Assembly: GCF_052324685.1 (NCBI RefSeq)
Contig: NC_135220.1
Location: forward strand, 6,145,843 to 6,209,842
DNA: 64,000 nucleotides
Direction of reading: 5' to 3'
DNA from: Brachyhypopomus gauderio
Taxonomy: Eukaryota > Chordata > Actinopteri > Gymnotiformes > Hypopomidae
A program made the translations under genes and the position numbers. Positions 18,685-33,060 of the stretch are shown here, one piece after another; position 1 is the stretch's first letter, and each line of letters opens with the position of its first letter. Under the pieces are notes generated by a model. It saw nothing but the letters and a program-made list of their open reading frames with translations. It searched no databases and was not told the origin of the DNA.

Positions 18685-19193
18685 ACTATACAACAAAAAT
18701 AACTTCTATGTTTAATTTACAGTAGAACTATAATCCACATACTTCTTTGAATGGTGTATTTTTAGGCACACTGAAACAGCATATATAATTTACTATAGCT
18801 ATAAATTATTATACATCTAAGCATTCCTGCTTTTAACCTAGTAATGGTGATTATGTGTATAATTTTATGCAATGTATGATTTTTTAAAAATAGTTTGTCA
18901 CTTGTACTACATCCCTATCCCACTAGTGGGCAGTATTTGACAGTGAGTTGTGTTGAGACCAGAGTGAGACCGTATGTACTCTCAGAGGGCCTAAAAATAT
19001 TCTTAAAACATAAATATATATAAAATAATTTATCCAAATTTATTTTATCTACTTACAGTTTGGCAATCGACATCTAAACAATGACAAAAATATAAGGAAA
19101 TACATTATTCAACCGTGTCTATTCAATCTGTGTTGGAAGGTGAGGGGTTAAGTGGAAGCCTGTGAGCCTGTGTCTCCCCCTATCAGGACTGTG

Positions 19194-19363
19194 ATGCCCG
19201 CTGTTCGTTTACAGACAGCAAAATTGACCAATCATGTCTTCCCTCTTAGTGGGCGGGCTTAACTGTATGATAATTTCCGCCCGCTGTTGAAACGCAGCTG
19301 TCGTTAGCGTACCACCGCTAGCTAGTTTCAATTCATTCCTTTGATGTATATATATAATATATA
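19194..19363 (+). promoter_or_regulatory. Putative promoter of the unit 2 gene
   Basis: Copy of the CCAAT (19228–19232) plus GGGCGGG (19251–19257) module. Downstream it reads TTTCCGCCCGCTGTTGAAAC, where unit 1 differs. Because each unit carries this module, each gene copy could be expressed independently. Confidence 0.5.
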
Positions 19364-19673
19364 CGGTCTCTGGTATGAACCCTTTGGGTACAAGCCAGGC
19401 GGCATCAGGTTATTGTAGCAGTCTGGCTGATTTGGTGTTTTGGTTAGAAAAACTGGAAATTGTGATATCACGTGCTACTCAACTTTGGAATGTTTGGTTT
19501 AGAATGTTTGGTTGGGAAGGTGGAATGTTTGGATTCAGTTTTGATGCTGAAAAGCTCAGAACAAGTCGAAAGACATTTTGCTCTGTGAATTACAATACAT
19601 ACAAATCTAACAAATCTTTCTATTTCTTCTATATCTTTCTGTCTTTCTATTCTTTCTATTTTTCAGGTGGAGA

Positions 19674-22600
19674 ATGAGTTTTTTCCCCAGGAGAACCGAC
19701 CAGCCTAGGCCTAGGCAGGAACAGAACCACTTCATATACACACCAGGTTTTACCACTCATGGTGAGAAAAATACATTTTCATATATACTGTACATAATTT
19801 TATACTTCTATGTAAGACAGTATATTAATTCTTATGAGTATGGATTTCCATAGGCTTATTCATAATAATTAAAAGTTAAATATGTATACACATTTATATA
19901 GTAGGTTTCTAAGGTTCAGAAAAATAACCTGTATATTTATTCTACAGATGACTGTCAAGCTCTTTATTTCATGTGTACAGGATAATATAATTAATGGAGC
20001 ATGGGTTATTTCTTTGATTTCTTTGACTCAGCACAATTTTCACAAATCCCACCATGTTAACATTGTCCATGTGGCCATGGAAAAAGCAAATAAAAATAAA
20101 CATTTTTAAAAAGAAACAGATTTCTAACATGACCTCACAAATTCTTAAGCATTCTCCCCACATTCTAATGACATCACATGGCACCATAGCCCTTGTTATA
20201 ATCACTTGTTCATTGGGAAACACTTACAAGGCATTTGAGCCTCACTGGGAGGCGTGCTGGGTTTCACTTTACCTGCTGTGGGATTTTCAGGTGTGCCCTA
20301 CAACCCCCAAGCGACAGTGATCCACACGGATCCCTGTGGACCAGCACCCTTCCCTCACGGAAGTACGGCGGGACCCTCAGATGTCGGCTATGTTAACATG
20401 CCTGTAGAAGGACCACTCCTCACTGGTACTGTGTAACACTGAAGATTACATGCGTATTCAACAAACCAAATAACCATGCATGATGAAGTATTTATTACAT
20501 TTGTTTGTAAGGTCTGGCAGAGGTGCAGAACCATCAGCTTTCTGCACATGACCTGACCAGTAAAACATCAGTTTTATCAGAAAATATGACATCACATATT
20601 CTTCAACATTGTAATGAATTCACATGGCACTGTAGCCCTTCTTATAAACCTGATGATCTTAACAGTACATGCTCATGCTTCCTCTGTGCCCTGCGTTGGT
20701 GTTTTGCATTTAGGCCCTGACATGGAGAGGCAGAGACACCTTGCTCAGCCCCATGTTCAAGGCAAGGTTCTGAGGCAGATGGATCCAGTCTACCTCCAGC
20801 CTGCTGGTGGGTTCTTCATCGATAACTGTCTTCTTTCATATAGACATTGATAAGATATTTTTACTAGGCACGCGGACTGTTTTTACAAACATTTGTGAAT
20901 GGGTCACTCTCAGGAGCTCAGTGAATTCCAGCGTGGAACTGTGACAGTATGCCACCTGTGCAGTAAATCCAGTCGTGAAATTTCCTCGCTCCTAAAATTC
21001 GACAGTCAGCTGTATTATAAGGAAATGGAAGTGTTTGCGATTAACAGCAACTCAGCCACTTGCTTGAATCATATTTCAGTGGCACTTTCAGATAAAGAAA
21101 CATATGCAACGTAGTACTAAGGCACTGAGAAATGTTATGGTGAGGTCATTTCTGCTAATGGCCTTATTCGCCCATGCAGGTGAAGTTGGCTCCAGCAGGT
21201 GTCCCCCACTGCCTGTGCTCACTTCACGCACGACAGTCACCTCGTCAGGACTGATGAGGCCTTCTCCACCCACCTTCACAAGGTTGCCTCCACTCCCCAA
21301 ACCTGCTGGCCGAGAGCCTCTCCGTGCCTTCAGGCCTGCCAAAGGTGAGCTCACTCTTTTGCTCTCCTGGAAATGGCATCCAAACCATTTGTTGCAGCAA
21401 CAAAAAAAGTAAAAAAAAAATATTTAAAAAGTAAAAACTGCTTTGAAAACCCTATAGGGGAGACCGGGTATAGTTGTAACATGGGGAGAGTTGTAACACC
21501 ATCAGTTCACTCATCTGCTAGGCGGTTGTGTTTAGTATAAGGTGATAATGCTTCGAATCATTGTTATACCAGCATAGTATAATACTGATAATACATGTAT
21601 ATGGATTACAGATGTCATTTATCACTATTTTAGTACACCCCCAAACAATCTAAACAAAACATTGTCGTGCTGCTTTGCTGGCTTCTGATACCTCATCTGG
21701 ACTGCTGCTAAAGCGTATATCTATTAATCTTTGTAATCTATATAACATGGCTTCTTTAAGTATTGGGTATCACCTGGCCAGCGTCAAGCAGCAGCAGTCT
21801 GTGTGATATAAGGAGTTTGTGCTTTGTACCTACTTCTGTTGGCAAGGGCAATGTGAGCTTACAAGCAAGACTAGACTTGAAAGTTTTATTGCAGTCAGTT
21901 GATTGTGCCAGCACCCCACTCCCCAGGCCTGCGCTGTTCCGATCCAGAGCTTTCCAGAACTCTCCCATAGCCACTTTTGCTCCTCACTGCCATCTGCAGA
22001 TTTGATTATGAATAAAAGTTTTCTTAAATGTTATTCAAATTGCTCCTATTCATTAGCACATTTCATTTATCCACTTAATGCTACTCTTGATATACATTTG
22101 AGCCATGCCAAAATATCGATTATTATAATCTACTATTGTTATTTAAAATGCAGTATGATCTGCAGGTCTTAATTTCATATGCTGGTCTGAAGATTGAACG
22201 TGTCCTCTACAGTTCTGCCTGTGTTTCATGTCCAGGTTCAGTGGAGCCTCCCCAGCTCCAATCTCCAGGGTGGAAGAGAGAGAGAGTGGGGAGACTTCAC
22301 CGGAGCGGCAGACATCTTCAACCCTTGCTTCCAGACATATTCGAAGCAGCTAACCCCAGTGATGCTGGCAGAGGTGACTTATTGATGTTGGCTTTACTTT
22401 ATGTCATTGAAATACCTGTACAAAATGTAGAATTTATAATGTTGCGTAATTTGTTTTGTGTTAAAATATTGCTAAATACGATATTTGGGAACAAGGAGAT
22501 CAGTTAGTCAGAAACTTCACTCAGGTGTCAAGTGAACGGAGCTAAACTCATGATCATGGATGCCCTTTCCCATGCAGGTTTGCCCAAATCCAGCCGCTTG

Positions 22601-25600
22601 CTGTCTGGGAACCCCCCTGGGTCTTTCCTACTGCCCTCCTACCCTCTGGCCACTCTTCCGGGAGTGCAGCTCACTCCCACTCTGCATCGTAGACGACACA
22701 AGCGAGACACGAGCCCTCTGCGCAGAGACCCGGGTCCGTGGAGGGACAGTACTGGTGAGCGCATGGCTACGTTGCTAAGAACGTGCTAGGCACACACAGT
22801 GAGGCATGGCCGGTTATTTGGGTGCCCGGTTAAGTTAAGTTCGTCTTGCACTAAGCTTGTCTTGCACTTGTTCCCACGTCAGTGGTAAAGTGATGAGCAG
22901 ACCTAATTTTGTGGTGTCATACATACTACATGAATTTTATTTTAACCAAAAAATGTGCATATACTTGGATCATTTATAGTCACCACTTGTCAAATGTACA
23001 AAATACTCATACTGATGCTCTTCATCTGACATGATTTCACTCAGTAATGGAACAGTGTCTAGCAGAGGCGACATGTGCTAGCCATTAGCAGAGCTAGGCG
23101 GTACTGTAGTTTGGCGCTTCAGTATCTACCAGTATCAGAATTAAAATAATTTTGAATTGTGCCGAAATAATTAAATTGAATCAAATTGTATTTAAATGTA
23201 AGACTTCATGATGCAATAAACTAAAAGAATCACAACTAAGCTAAACTAAAACTGGGTCATACATTTACTGAAGCTCTGATAAATGTCTTCCTGCTTCTGG
23301 GCTCACGGATGCCCTGCTTTCAGTTCTTCAGTACTAATTCATTGTGCTGCCATTGCATGAATTGTAGCAAGATGCATATGAGATGTTGCCGTTCTCGGTC
23401 CATCTTGCTTGAATCATATTTCAGTGGCACTTTCAGATAAAGAAACATATGCAACGTAGTACTAAGGCACTGAGAAATGTTATGGTGAGGTAATTTCTGC
23501 TAATGGCCTTATTCGCCCATGCAGGTGAAGTTGGCTCCAGCAGGTGTCCCCCACTGCCTGTGCTCGCTTCACGCACGACAGTCACCTCGTCAGGACTGAT
23601 GAGGCCTTCTCCGCCCACATTCACAAGGTTGCCTCCACTCCCCAAACCTTCTGGCCGAGAGCCTCTCCGTGCCTTCAGGCCTGCCAAAGGTGAGCTCACT
23701 CTTTTGCTCTCCTGGAAATTGCATCCAAAATCATTTGCTGCACCAACAACAACAACAAAAAAGTAAAAAAAGTATTAAAAGAGTAAAAACTGCTTTGAAA
23801 GCCCTATACTACAAACAAAAAGCCCCTGCTGATCCTCTTGTACATTGCTATGCCTGCACCCATGGACATGTTTTTCTGCACCATGAAGAAACCACTATGA
23901 AACCAGAAGTTATATTTGGGATTTTTGATGGAGTACGTGTTAATATGTATTGTGCTTTTCAGGATCTCAAGTGCAAAGCACCAGGGCAGTCCCTGCTGAC
24001 GACATGTGTGAAGGAGTAGTTGGCAGAGGTTGGAATTGCTTTGCTGTTAACACTGCATTACACAACAATGTTTTATATCTAGTTCTCCATGTTGAATAAT
24101 GTTTTGAAGTCAGTTTTCAAGCTGATTTGAACCAAAGTTGAGCTGGTAGCCCTAAAAGTCCTAGTCAGTTTGTTTGGGTTCTGGTATTCCTCTCTAGATG
24201 AACTCAAACCAGGAACTCCCAGGAAGGATCCCCATGAGCATCAGATTTTACAGCCCTTCTACAAACCAGACCTCGCTCTCGCTCAGAGCTTCAGACTGCT
24301 TAGCTCTGATGACTGGTAAGTCACACCTGCAAAATTCTGAAGCATTTGGCTAGGGCAGGTTAAACAGCAAGTCATTTATGGTGTTCTGCATATATGGTAT
24401 GTATGCATGTATTTAGTGAAGTTTTTTCCTCTTTGTCCCTTTTCTTGTAGCATTTTTTACTTTCAGTAGCCGATGGTTACAGTGTGTGTCTATGTCCAAT
24501 ATCTTCATACAGGGAGAAGAAAATTGAAGGATTGATGTCAATCCGTAGATTGGCTCGGTATCACGCTGATGTGCTTGGCAGCAGGCTTCATGATGTCTGC
24601 ATTGTTCTTATTCAAGAGGTAAGCCACTATATTTGCTGACTGTGTATCTGTCTTCTGAATTCTAAAATTGGCAGCCATCAGCATGTACACATTACAGGTG
24701 ATGTTGCTGACAAACTCAAGTCAGAGTTAGCATAGTACTGTGAAATTCCTTTTTTATAAAAACATTTCTCATTTAATTGAAATTCAGATGGCATATCTAA
24801 CTGTAATTAGTGATTAATGTATTTAGGCCTACATAACACATTGCAGTGGTGGATTATACTTATTAAGATGGCGGTGGCAGTGTTGGATGTGGCTGAAACG
24901 AGCTGGAACGTCGTCTTTCCTGCAGGTGCTGCACCTGCGCTCTGCAGTGTCCCGCATGGCGGTGGTGTCCTTGAGGGAGTTGTACTCCAGCCTGCAGAAA
25001 GGGATGGACCAGGAAGTGGAGGCTACAGCTAAGGTCCTCCTCCACAAAGCAGCGGAGTCCAATGGCTTCATCAGGCAGGACGTGGACACAGCTCTGGACA
25101 GCATGGTGCAGAACTGCACCCCCATTCGGAGCATGAACGCCCTTCTTGCTGGAGGACTCTGGTCAGTTAGCATGCAGTGAGCTTTAAACTGTGGCTTTCA
25201 GATAGCAACAACAGTAACAAGAAGCTAACACAACACTGATTATGGCTGCTGTTTTTACTTCTCCATTGTTCTTTCAAAATATTGCCACGACCTATATCAA
25301 TATTTTTAGTTATTTATCCTCTTAAATATTTTTTTTTATTGAGTTCCATCTCCGCTCTGCTGATCCAAACTGCCCTTCACACCACTTAAAGAATAGGCTA
25401 GTTAGCTAGCTCACAGAGGACATACAAACATTTTCTGTTTAAAAAATACATATATACACTAACTGTTGCAAACTAAGCCATTGAATAGAATATGATCATT
25501 TGATTGTGCACGTAGATCATACTTAAGGGTATTAAGTTTCTTTATAGAAGCAAAAAGTTGTACTGTATACATTGATTGGATGGATTAATAGTTATTACCT

Positions 25601-28600
25601 TCTTTTTTTGAATGCCCTAATTTTTTTCCTTCTGTTTTCCTCAAAAGTCATCTGAATGCTGCAGTAAGAAAGTGTACTGCTCGGCACTTGGCTACTTTGG
25701 TAGAGAAGATTGGTGCAGAGCGAATTATTCCTGCAGTCTCCAAGTTGGCACAGGACTCTTCCCAAGAAACCAGGTTAGTATTGTGATCAGAACGAGAATT
25801 CTACAAAGCTTATTCAATTTCCCAGATAGTAATAGATGCTGTGAGTCATGGATCCCTCACTCTCGGTTCTCTCCTGTTTTGGGGTCTGTTCCTTGTCTCA
25901 GGCGCTTGGGCCGGCGTATGCTGCTGTTCCTGTCCTCCCACCACGACTTTGATAAGATGGTGGAAAAGTACATCCCTGCCAAAGACCTGGCAACCATCAG
26001 GGACACTGTCCTCACTCTGAAATCCAAGGTGGCGATTCATGTTTGGATACATGATGAGGATTTTTTATCCCTTTCAGCAACTATGCCCCATGTTTACTCA
26101 CTAAACAAAGCTTATTCACAAAACTTCTAGGTGAAACAGACTGCAATAAAAAAACATCTAAACTGTCATGGTAGACATATATTGTAAACAAATAATAAAG
26201 TACAGGGCAGTGCGTGACACCACACATTGTATTTACAGTAGGGCATGCACAGTGGTTGAGCATGGTTCAAAATGAACCGGTTTGAAACCTTTGGGATAGA
26301 ATCAAAGTATGAAGCAACATGTGGACTTCAATATCATCACTCCATGTTTTGTGGTGATTCGTACGTGTGTATTCCCAGAAGAGGACAAAGGTGTCTAGGA
26401 TTCCAAGATATAAGATGCGTCAGCCTCGTCTGGAGCAGCAAGAAGCTCCAGCCGCACAGACGGATCGGCAGAACACGCAGCGAATGAAGCGCAGCCTTAG
26501 GCACACGGTGAGGGACGTGAGCCCAGACGACGCGGCACCTCTGAAAGGTAACGGCTGACCTCGGCAAACGCTCCCCTCCTGTTTCCTGAGAACTTTACCT
26601 TACCGCTTACCTATGAACCTCCTTCTCATCAGACCTGCAGCTGAACAGTAATGTTCCAGCCCAGACTAAGACCGATGTCCTCATGGATGATTTGCCCACG
26701 AGCCCCAGCAATGCACGCACCCCCAGAAGTCCCAGCCCCCCCACGGCTGTCCCTACTAAACACTTACTGCCACGACGCAGACGAGCTCCCAGTCTGATCA
26801 GAGCACGCCCGTCCCTTTCAAACAGTTCTGGTGAGTGTTGCCTGCTCTTCAGCTTCTTCATGTGTGATCACTGCGCTTGCACGTAAATTGCTTTGCTGTT
26901 AACACTGCATTACACAACAATGTTTTAAATCTAGTTCTCCATGTTGAATAATGTTTTGCAGTTACAAGGATGTAACTTTTTTTGTTTCATGTAGTGAGCT
27001 TCACTTCACGTTACACTGCGGGACGTCTTCTGGGCACAGGAGGATTCGGCTCAGTGTATGCAGGAGTCCGCAAGGCTGATGGAAAACAGGTGAGCATCAG
27101 CACACAATACAAGAATGATTGTGGGACCTAATTTCTATTTTAGATTGTGATTAGAACTTTGAGCTATGAGTTTTCCCTAGAGATCATTTGTTATTCACAT
27201 GGCAATCAAGTGGTCAAGTCTAATGTACCTTGACCTTTTTCCACTTTTTGAACACAAAGATCCTGATTATACAATGTGATAAGCTTGGCAATCTGTGGAT
27301 GAGTATTTATCAGACTCCAGATTTATGAGTTACCCGAGAAGCTGTGGCTACCATCTGAAAGCCCTTAGATATGTTAAATATACTGTCTGTTTTGTGTAAA
27401 CAACTTCACTTCCTGTGTTTTTTATGTGACCAGATCGCCATTAAATTTGTGCCAAAGTATCACGCAGAAAGGTTCATCACTGTTGTAAGTCCAATACCTT
27501 TACTTATGTAATATTGCAACAATGTTTGGAACTTTTTAGATGGGTAAAACTGTAAAGGGACTATAAACGCAAAGCTGTTAATTTTCCATTCAGTGACTCC
27601 TCACAACACGAATGGAAAACAGTTCACATTTTAGATTCAGGTTTCATCTAATGATTGGTACCAATCCAGATCCCTTTCATGTTAACCTGCTAACCATAAT
27701 TCCACTATAAATCTTCAAACCCATACTAACCAAGTCTTCCTTAATTTTAGCCCGGCAATACTCGCCGTCTCCCCTTAGAGGTGGCTTTAATGGAGATGGT
27801 GTGCAAGCCACCTCGTTGTGAGCATATTGTGGAGCTCCTAGAATGGTTTGAGTGCCACAAGTGCTTCATCTTGATTCTGGAGCGACCCGTCCCCTGCATA
27901 GACCTGTTTGACTTCTTGAACTTGCACCAACGCCAACTGCCTGAGCCACTGGCACGACGGATCATGCGTCAGGTGGTTCAGGCTGTCCTTCACTGCCATG
28001 ACCGTGGAGTTCTGCATAGAGACATCAAGGGAAAGAACCTTCTGGTGAACCTGGACACCCTTGACGTCAAGTTGATCGACTTTGGCTGTGGCGATCTGCT
28101 TAAGACCGGACCCTACAGGCACTTTAGAGGTTATTCACCATAGGAATGAAATGTGCACCTCAAGTTAAAAAATGGGATCAAATTAGAGACTATTATAAAC
28201 ATTTTATTTTGTTATTGATGATTCTCTCTCGTTGTCTCAGGCACCATGGTATACAGCCCACCTGAATGGCAGGTTGACAGGACGTATGAGGGCCGTCAAG
28301 CCACCATCTGGAGTCTGGGTGTGCTCCTCTACAGTATTATCTGTGGACATCTGCCCTTTGAGAAGGTGGAGGACATTGTTGAGGCACACCTGTGCTTCAG
28401 TGGAAACCCATCCAGAGGTGAAAAGGCAGAAGCATCTTCAAGATAACTAGAAAGTCTAAATTGCAAAATGATCATTTATGTAATTATTTAATCTGGTAAT
28501 GTAATACACAACCACAGATTGATAAAATGGACTAATGAAGAATGGAGAATTGGCAATACAACATTTTGTAACCGTCTTAAAATGATAAAAAGTTTTGTTC

Positions 28601-28847
28601 AGTCTTTTTTGTTAGTGATGGAGGTTTCTGTACAGTTCTGTCATTTATAAACTTTGAATAAGCCATTAGAACAGTCAGATCAGAAGTTTCAGATGGTAAT
28701 TGATTTTCTTTCTCAACTAATCCCGTTGCTACACACACAGACTGCCGCCATCTGATAACATGGTGTCTTCAAAAGGACCCTGCAAAACGTCCTGTGCTCG
28801 AGGATGTTCTTGCACATGAGTGGTTTTTAGAAGGACTTCAGAACTAA
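19674..28847 (+). CDS. TOGARAM–Pim chimera, copy 2
   Basis: Exons: 19674–19761, 20291–20425, 20714–20806, 21180–21344, 22236–22373, 22578–22754, 23525–23689, 23963–24028, 24198–24315, 24513–24618, 24926–25161, 25648–25773, 25902–26028, 26379–26547, 26633–26830, 26995–27089, 27434–27484, 27751–28129, 28241–28417, 28741–28847. The frame is open throughout (971 residues). Relative to copy 1 there are a few substitutions, for example His to Gln in exon 5 (CTCCAATCT), Gln to Arg in the first TOG exon (GCTCGGTAT) and Lys to Arg in the linker (GTGAGGGAC). The kinase exons from 27434 to 28847 show no change I could find, and all catalytic motifs are present. TOG exons span 24513–26028 and kinase exons span 26995–28847. 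Confidence 0.7.
26038..26346. repeat. Left direct repeat flanking the Pim cassette, unit 2
   Basis: Equivalent of 12637–12945. Pairs with 28877–29210. Confidence 0.8.
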
Positions 28848-28876
28848 CTCAGGTTAGACAAGGAGTATAAATGGAA

Positions 28877-29210
28877 CATGTTTGCATACATGATGAGGAT
28901 TTTTTATCCCATTCAGCCACTATGCCCCATGTTTACTCACTAAACAAAGCTTATTCACAAAACCTTTAGGTGAAACAGACTGCAAAAAAAAACCATCTAA
29001 ACTGTGATGGTAGACATATATTGTAAAAAAATATTAAAGTACAGGGCAGTGCGTGGCACCATACATTGTATTTACAGTAGGGCATGCACAGTGTAGTCCC
29101 AGACCCAGTAGTTAAAGGACAGAGCATGGTTCAAAATGAACCGGCTTGAAACCTTTGGGATAGAACCAAAGTATGAAGCAACATGTGGACTTCAATATCA
29201 TCACTCCATG
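28877..29210. repeat. Right direct repeat flanking the Pim cassette, unit 2
   Basis: Equivalent of 15476–15809. It reads GGGATAGAACC where units 1 and 4 have GGGATATAACC. Confidence 0.8.
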
Positions 29211-29228
29211 ATGTTGATGTGGCTTTAG

Positions 29229-31149
29229 GATCTGGGTGAGATGCCTCAGGATACACAGCTCGAGGCAGGCGCTCCATCCCAGCTGTGGAGTCATGCGTAC
29301 CTCCTCCTCAGTTTGCCAGCAGGTGAATATTTAAAATCAAACAACAACAAAAATCAAAACAACAACAAAAAAGTGCATCCTGATTGGAACTGCTTTGATG
29401 TTTGCAATTTTGATGGTTTTGATGTTGGTTTAATTTGATTGCAGCCTTGTTCATTTTGTGTTTCAACACTATAACCCAATCCTTGTGTTTTCTCTCTTGT
29501 GTGTGTTCAGCAAAGACAGCAGCAGAGCACACATCCTTAGCATTGCAGACAAGACGGAGTACGTCAAGCAGCTCAAGGCCCTGCTGGGTTCAAAAGACTT
29601 CAGGGAGCGCATCAAGTGCATTGATCAGCTGGTGGTCGACTGCGAAGACAACCCATATATGGTCGTGGGCAACATGTTCCCGGTAACTCATTTGAACTGA
29701 ATTGATTTTTAATGTTTTCAGCAGCTTTCAGAAGTGATCTGTATAGGGGGTCATACGTTGGAGAACATTAAATGCTGGCACATTTTAAATGCTGGCACAT
29801 CACACTGCTCAGATGTGCCAGCACTGCTCAGAGACAACCTGGCCCAAGTGGTCTAGATCTTAGTCCCAGCTATAGTGGACAATCACCTCAACTCCAAGAA
29901 TAACGCCATCTACATGGCAACAATAGGTGCCATTCAAGCTCTCATCAATAACCTTGGTGGGTTCATTTCTCTCTTCACAAAACATCTTGAAGAACACATG
30001 CCACTGGGCTTTAGAAAAACAACAACAACAATGATTGTGTTCTGTTTTACCTTTGGGGAAAAGGTTCACACAAATCGGTAAAAGAATGTTCCTGCTCTTT
30101 GGCTAGATGTTTGTGGTGCAGATCAAATGGAAATTTCCTTTCATATTAAGGCACAGTCCAATATAAAGAGAAAACAAAAGACTGACAGGAGATCTTGCGT
30201 TATCTGACAGCAGATTGTTAAATAATGGAGTTTACAGTGGATGTGCTTAGGCTCTTTTGTTCTGCCTAATATGCACTCAAATAATTATGCATATGTGTTC
30301 CAAATGACCATTTGCAAACAGAGCTTTGTTCTCCTATCAGATACTGTTCATATATATTTAGTTAAAGTGTAACATTTTATGTGAATAATTAGTTGTTTTG
30401 ATAAAGCAGGACACGTTTCTAAAAAGAATTACCATACTGTAAATATTGCTGAACTTGACCAACACTGTCCTTGATCTATCTTTTTTCAGATAACACTACT
30501 TCTTCAACTGTTTTGCACAAAGGCTCGATTTCTCAGTGGAAAAGCTAAAGTGGATCTTGTTGATAAAGTTGCAGGTAAGTATACAATATACAGTGTCTAA
30601 TCTTTTGTGGTTGTGTATACAGAAATATTCTACAAATTCAAATACATTTATCAAAAAACAATTATTTCAGAAAGTAATTCCACTGATATGCTAAGAGATG
30701 CCAGAGATAAAAAAAAGATAAAAGATTTACCAGAAATACTATAATTCCTATATTTATTAATAATATTTATAATATTGATAATAATCATTCCAGAGAGTTA
30801 CCATAGTTACCAAATACTGTCACTTTAATTGAATTAAATCTTTCTAGGTTAAGAAAATGCTTCTGCAATAACCCAGTACTTTCCAGGGTTGATTTATTTA
30901 TCTTGTTCTTTTTATAGAGCTGGTTAGGGAACTCTACCCCTGCAAGCCACAACTGGTTGAGCAGAAGGTGCTTCCTCTGCTCTGGTACCTCCTGGGGACC
31001 TCCAGCAACAGTGGTACAGTCCACGGGAGGGGTGGAAGCGTAAGGGGGGGCACTGTCCACCTATGCCAAGCCGCAAGAGCCTAAACGAGTTTGTGAAGAA
31101 CCTCTCGATCAACTGAGAGCTGCCAGCCAGACCTCCAGACCAAAATAAA
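29229..31149 (+). pseudogene. Decayed TOGARAM 3' exons, unit 2
   Basis: Same exon remnants and the same lesions as in unit 1: frameshifted first exon, TAG at 29854–29856, truncated third exon, and terminal frameshift. The last exon reads CTCTACCCC (Leu-Tyr-Pro) where unit 1 has CTCTTCCCC. Ends at AATAAA 31144–31149. Confidence 0.8.
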
Positions 31150-31766
31150 CCCCAACATGGTTTCTACTTGAAGATGGAGATGTTTGTGCATTTCTTATTG
31201 TGCCTGCACTTTAAATGAAAGAGAGAGGAAGAAAGTCAAATTAGCAGAAAGCTAAATCATTCAACTCAGAAGTCCTTTTAAATAAGGAGCACAGATTTTA
31301 GCGAATCACATCAGGTTTAACATGCCTTTTTGCACTTTGAAATACTAACACTTATCATGATAACTGTTGTCATGGTGACTATAGATATATATTGTTCTAT
31401 GATTGTTATTTTCTGTTGACATATCTATCATATATATGACCTCAGTGACCCCTTGTCTCATGCCGCTGTTTGCGTTCCGGCATTGTTTGATTTACAAATT
31501 AAGCACTGTATAGCTAATAAGTGTAATGGCAGATTTTGCAGACCGGCCTCAGGGAGGACTTCAGCACAACACTAAGTGCTTGTGGGTTATATTGAACATT
31601 TGTTCTTGCTTTTTGTGTTTGTTTTTGGGACTTTTGTGAGGGAAATTAAATGACAGTAATATTAGCTAAAGCATTTAAATCAACTCCAAACACTCAAATA
31701 ATAAGAGAGATTTCCCACATCCTGTGTGTGTGCCCGCTAATGACACTATATGCAAGAGGACGTGCT

Positions 31767-32071
31767 GATGCTCCTACCTGAGGCTCACCATCTACACCAA
31801 AGAGACTGTGACTACTTGGCCGGGGAACAAGGACCTTAAACATTATCTGTAGAACCATCCTGCGCACCACAGACTTGTGCTAACGGGCCGCCCAATGGAG
31901 GATGGGTTCCCTTTTGAGTCTTGGTCCTCCCAAGGTTTCTTCCTAATCCCCACCACCATAGGGAGTTTTTCCTTGCCACTGTCGCCTTGGCTTGCTCATT
32001 AGGGACCCATACGATTGTAAAGCTGCTTTGTGACATGTACTGTGAAAGCTATATAAATAAATTTGACTTTG
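31767..32071 (+). mobile_element. SINE/LINE-tail-like repeat, unit 2
   Basis: Same insertion as 18380–18684, at the same place within the unit. It has ACCACAGACTT as in unit 1. Confidence 0.6.
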
Positions 32072-32580
32072 ACTATACAACAAAAATAACTTCTATGTTT
32101 AATTTACAGTAGAACTATAATCCACATACTTCTTTGAATGGTGTATTTTTAGGCACACTGAAACAGCATATATAATTTACTATAGCTATAAATTATTATA
32201 CATCTAAGCATTCCTGCTTTTAACCTAGTAATGGTGATTATGTGTATAATTTTATGCAATGTATGATTTTTTAAAAATAGTTTGTCACTTGTACTACATC
32301 CCTATCCCACTAGTGGGCAGTATTTGACAGTGAGTTGTGTTGAGACCAGAGTGAGACCGTATGTACTCTCAGAGGGCCTAAAAATATTCTTAAAACATAA
32401 ATATATATAAAATAATTTATCCAAATTTATTTTATCTACTTACAGTTTGGCAATCGACATCTAAACAATGACAAAAATATAAGGAAATACATTATTCAAC
32501 CGTGTCTATTCAATCTGTGTTGGAAGGTGAGGGGTTAAGTGGAAGCCTGTGAGCCTGTGTCTCCCCCTATCAGGACTGTG

Positions 32581-32750
32581 ATGCCCGCTGTTCGTTTACA
32601 GACAGCAAAATTGACCAATCATGTCTTCCCTCTTAGTGGGCGGGCTTAACTGTATGATAATTTCCGCCCGCTGTTGAAACGCAGCTGTCGTTAGCGTACC
32701 ACCGCTAGCTAGTTTCAATTCATTCCTTTGATGTATATATATAATATATA
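32581..32750 (+). promoter_or_regulatory. Putative promoter of the unit 3 gene
   Basis: Same CCAAT (32615–32619) and GGGCGGG (32638–32644) pair, and the same non-coding exon donor, as in unit 2. Confidence 0.5.
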
Positions 32751-33060
32751 CGGTCTCTGGTATGAACCCTTTGGGTACAAGCCAGGCGGCATCAGGTTAT
32801 TGTAGCAGTCTGGCTGATTTGGTGTTTTGGTTAGAAAAACTGGAAATTGTGATATCACGTGCTACTCAACTTTGGAATGTTTGGTTTAGAATGTTTGGTT
32901 GGGAAGGTGGAATGTTTGGATTCAGTTTTGATGCTGAAAAGCTCAGAACAAGTCGAAAGACATTTTGCTCTGTGAATTACAATACATACAAATCTAACAA
33001 ATCTTTCTATTTCTTCTATATCTTTCTGTCTTTCTATTCTTTCTATTTTTCAGGTGGAGA

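Larger units (their letters stand above)
5645..19048 (+). repeat. Tandem unit 1 (13.40 kb)
   Basis: The unit is bounded on the left by CTACTTACAGTTTGACAATC and repeats at 19049. It holds a promoter-like region, the 20-exon TOGARAM–Pim gene, decayed TOGARAM exons and a SINE-like repeat. It is the most divergent copy near its promoter: 5871–5905 differs from the corresponding stretch shared by units 2–5 in several bases and is 1 bp longer. Sequence left of 5645 is not found to the left of units 2–5, so 5645 is the array boundary. Confidence 0.9.
19049..32435 (+). repeat. Tandem unit 2 (13.39 kb)
   Basis: Head-to-tail copy of unit 1. Distinguishing marks include a 2-bp loss after the fifth coding exon (near 22402) and a 16-bp deletion near 31325, where units 1, 3 and 4 keep CTAGGAGCTCTGCT. 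The kinase gene is intact. Confidence 0.9.
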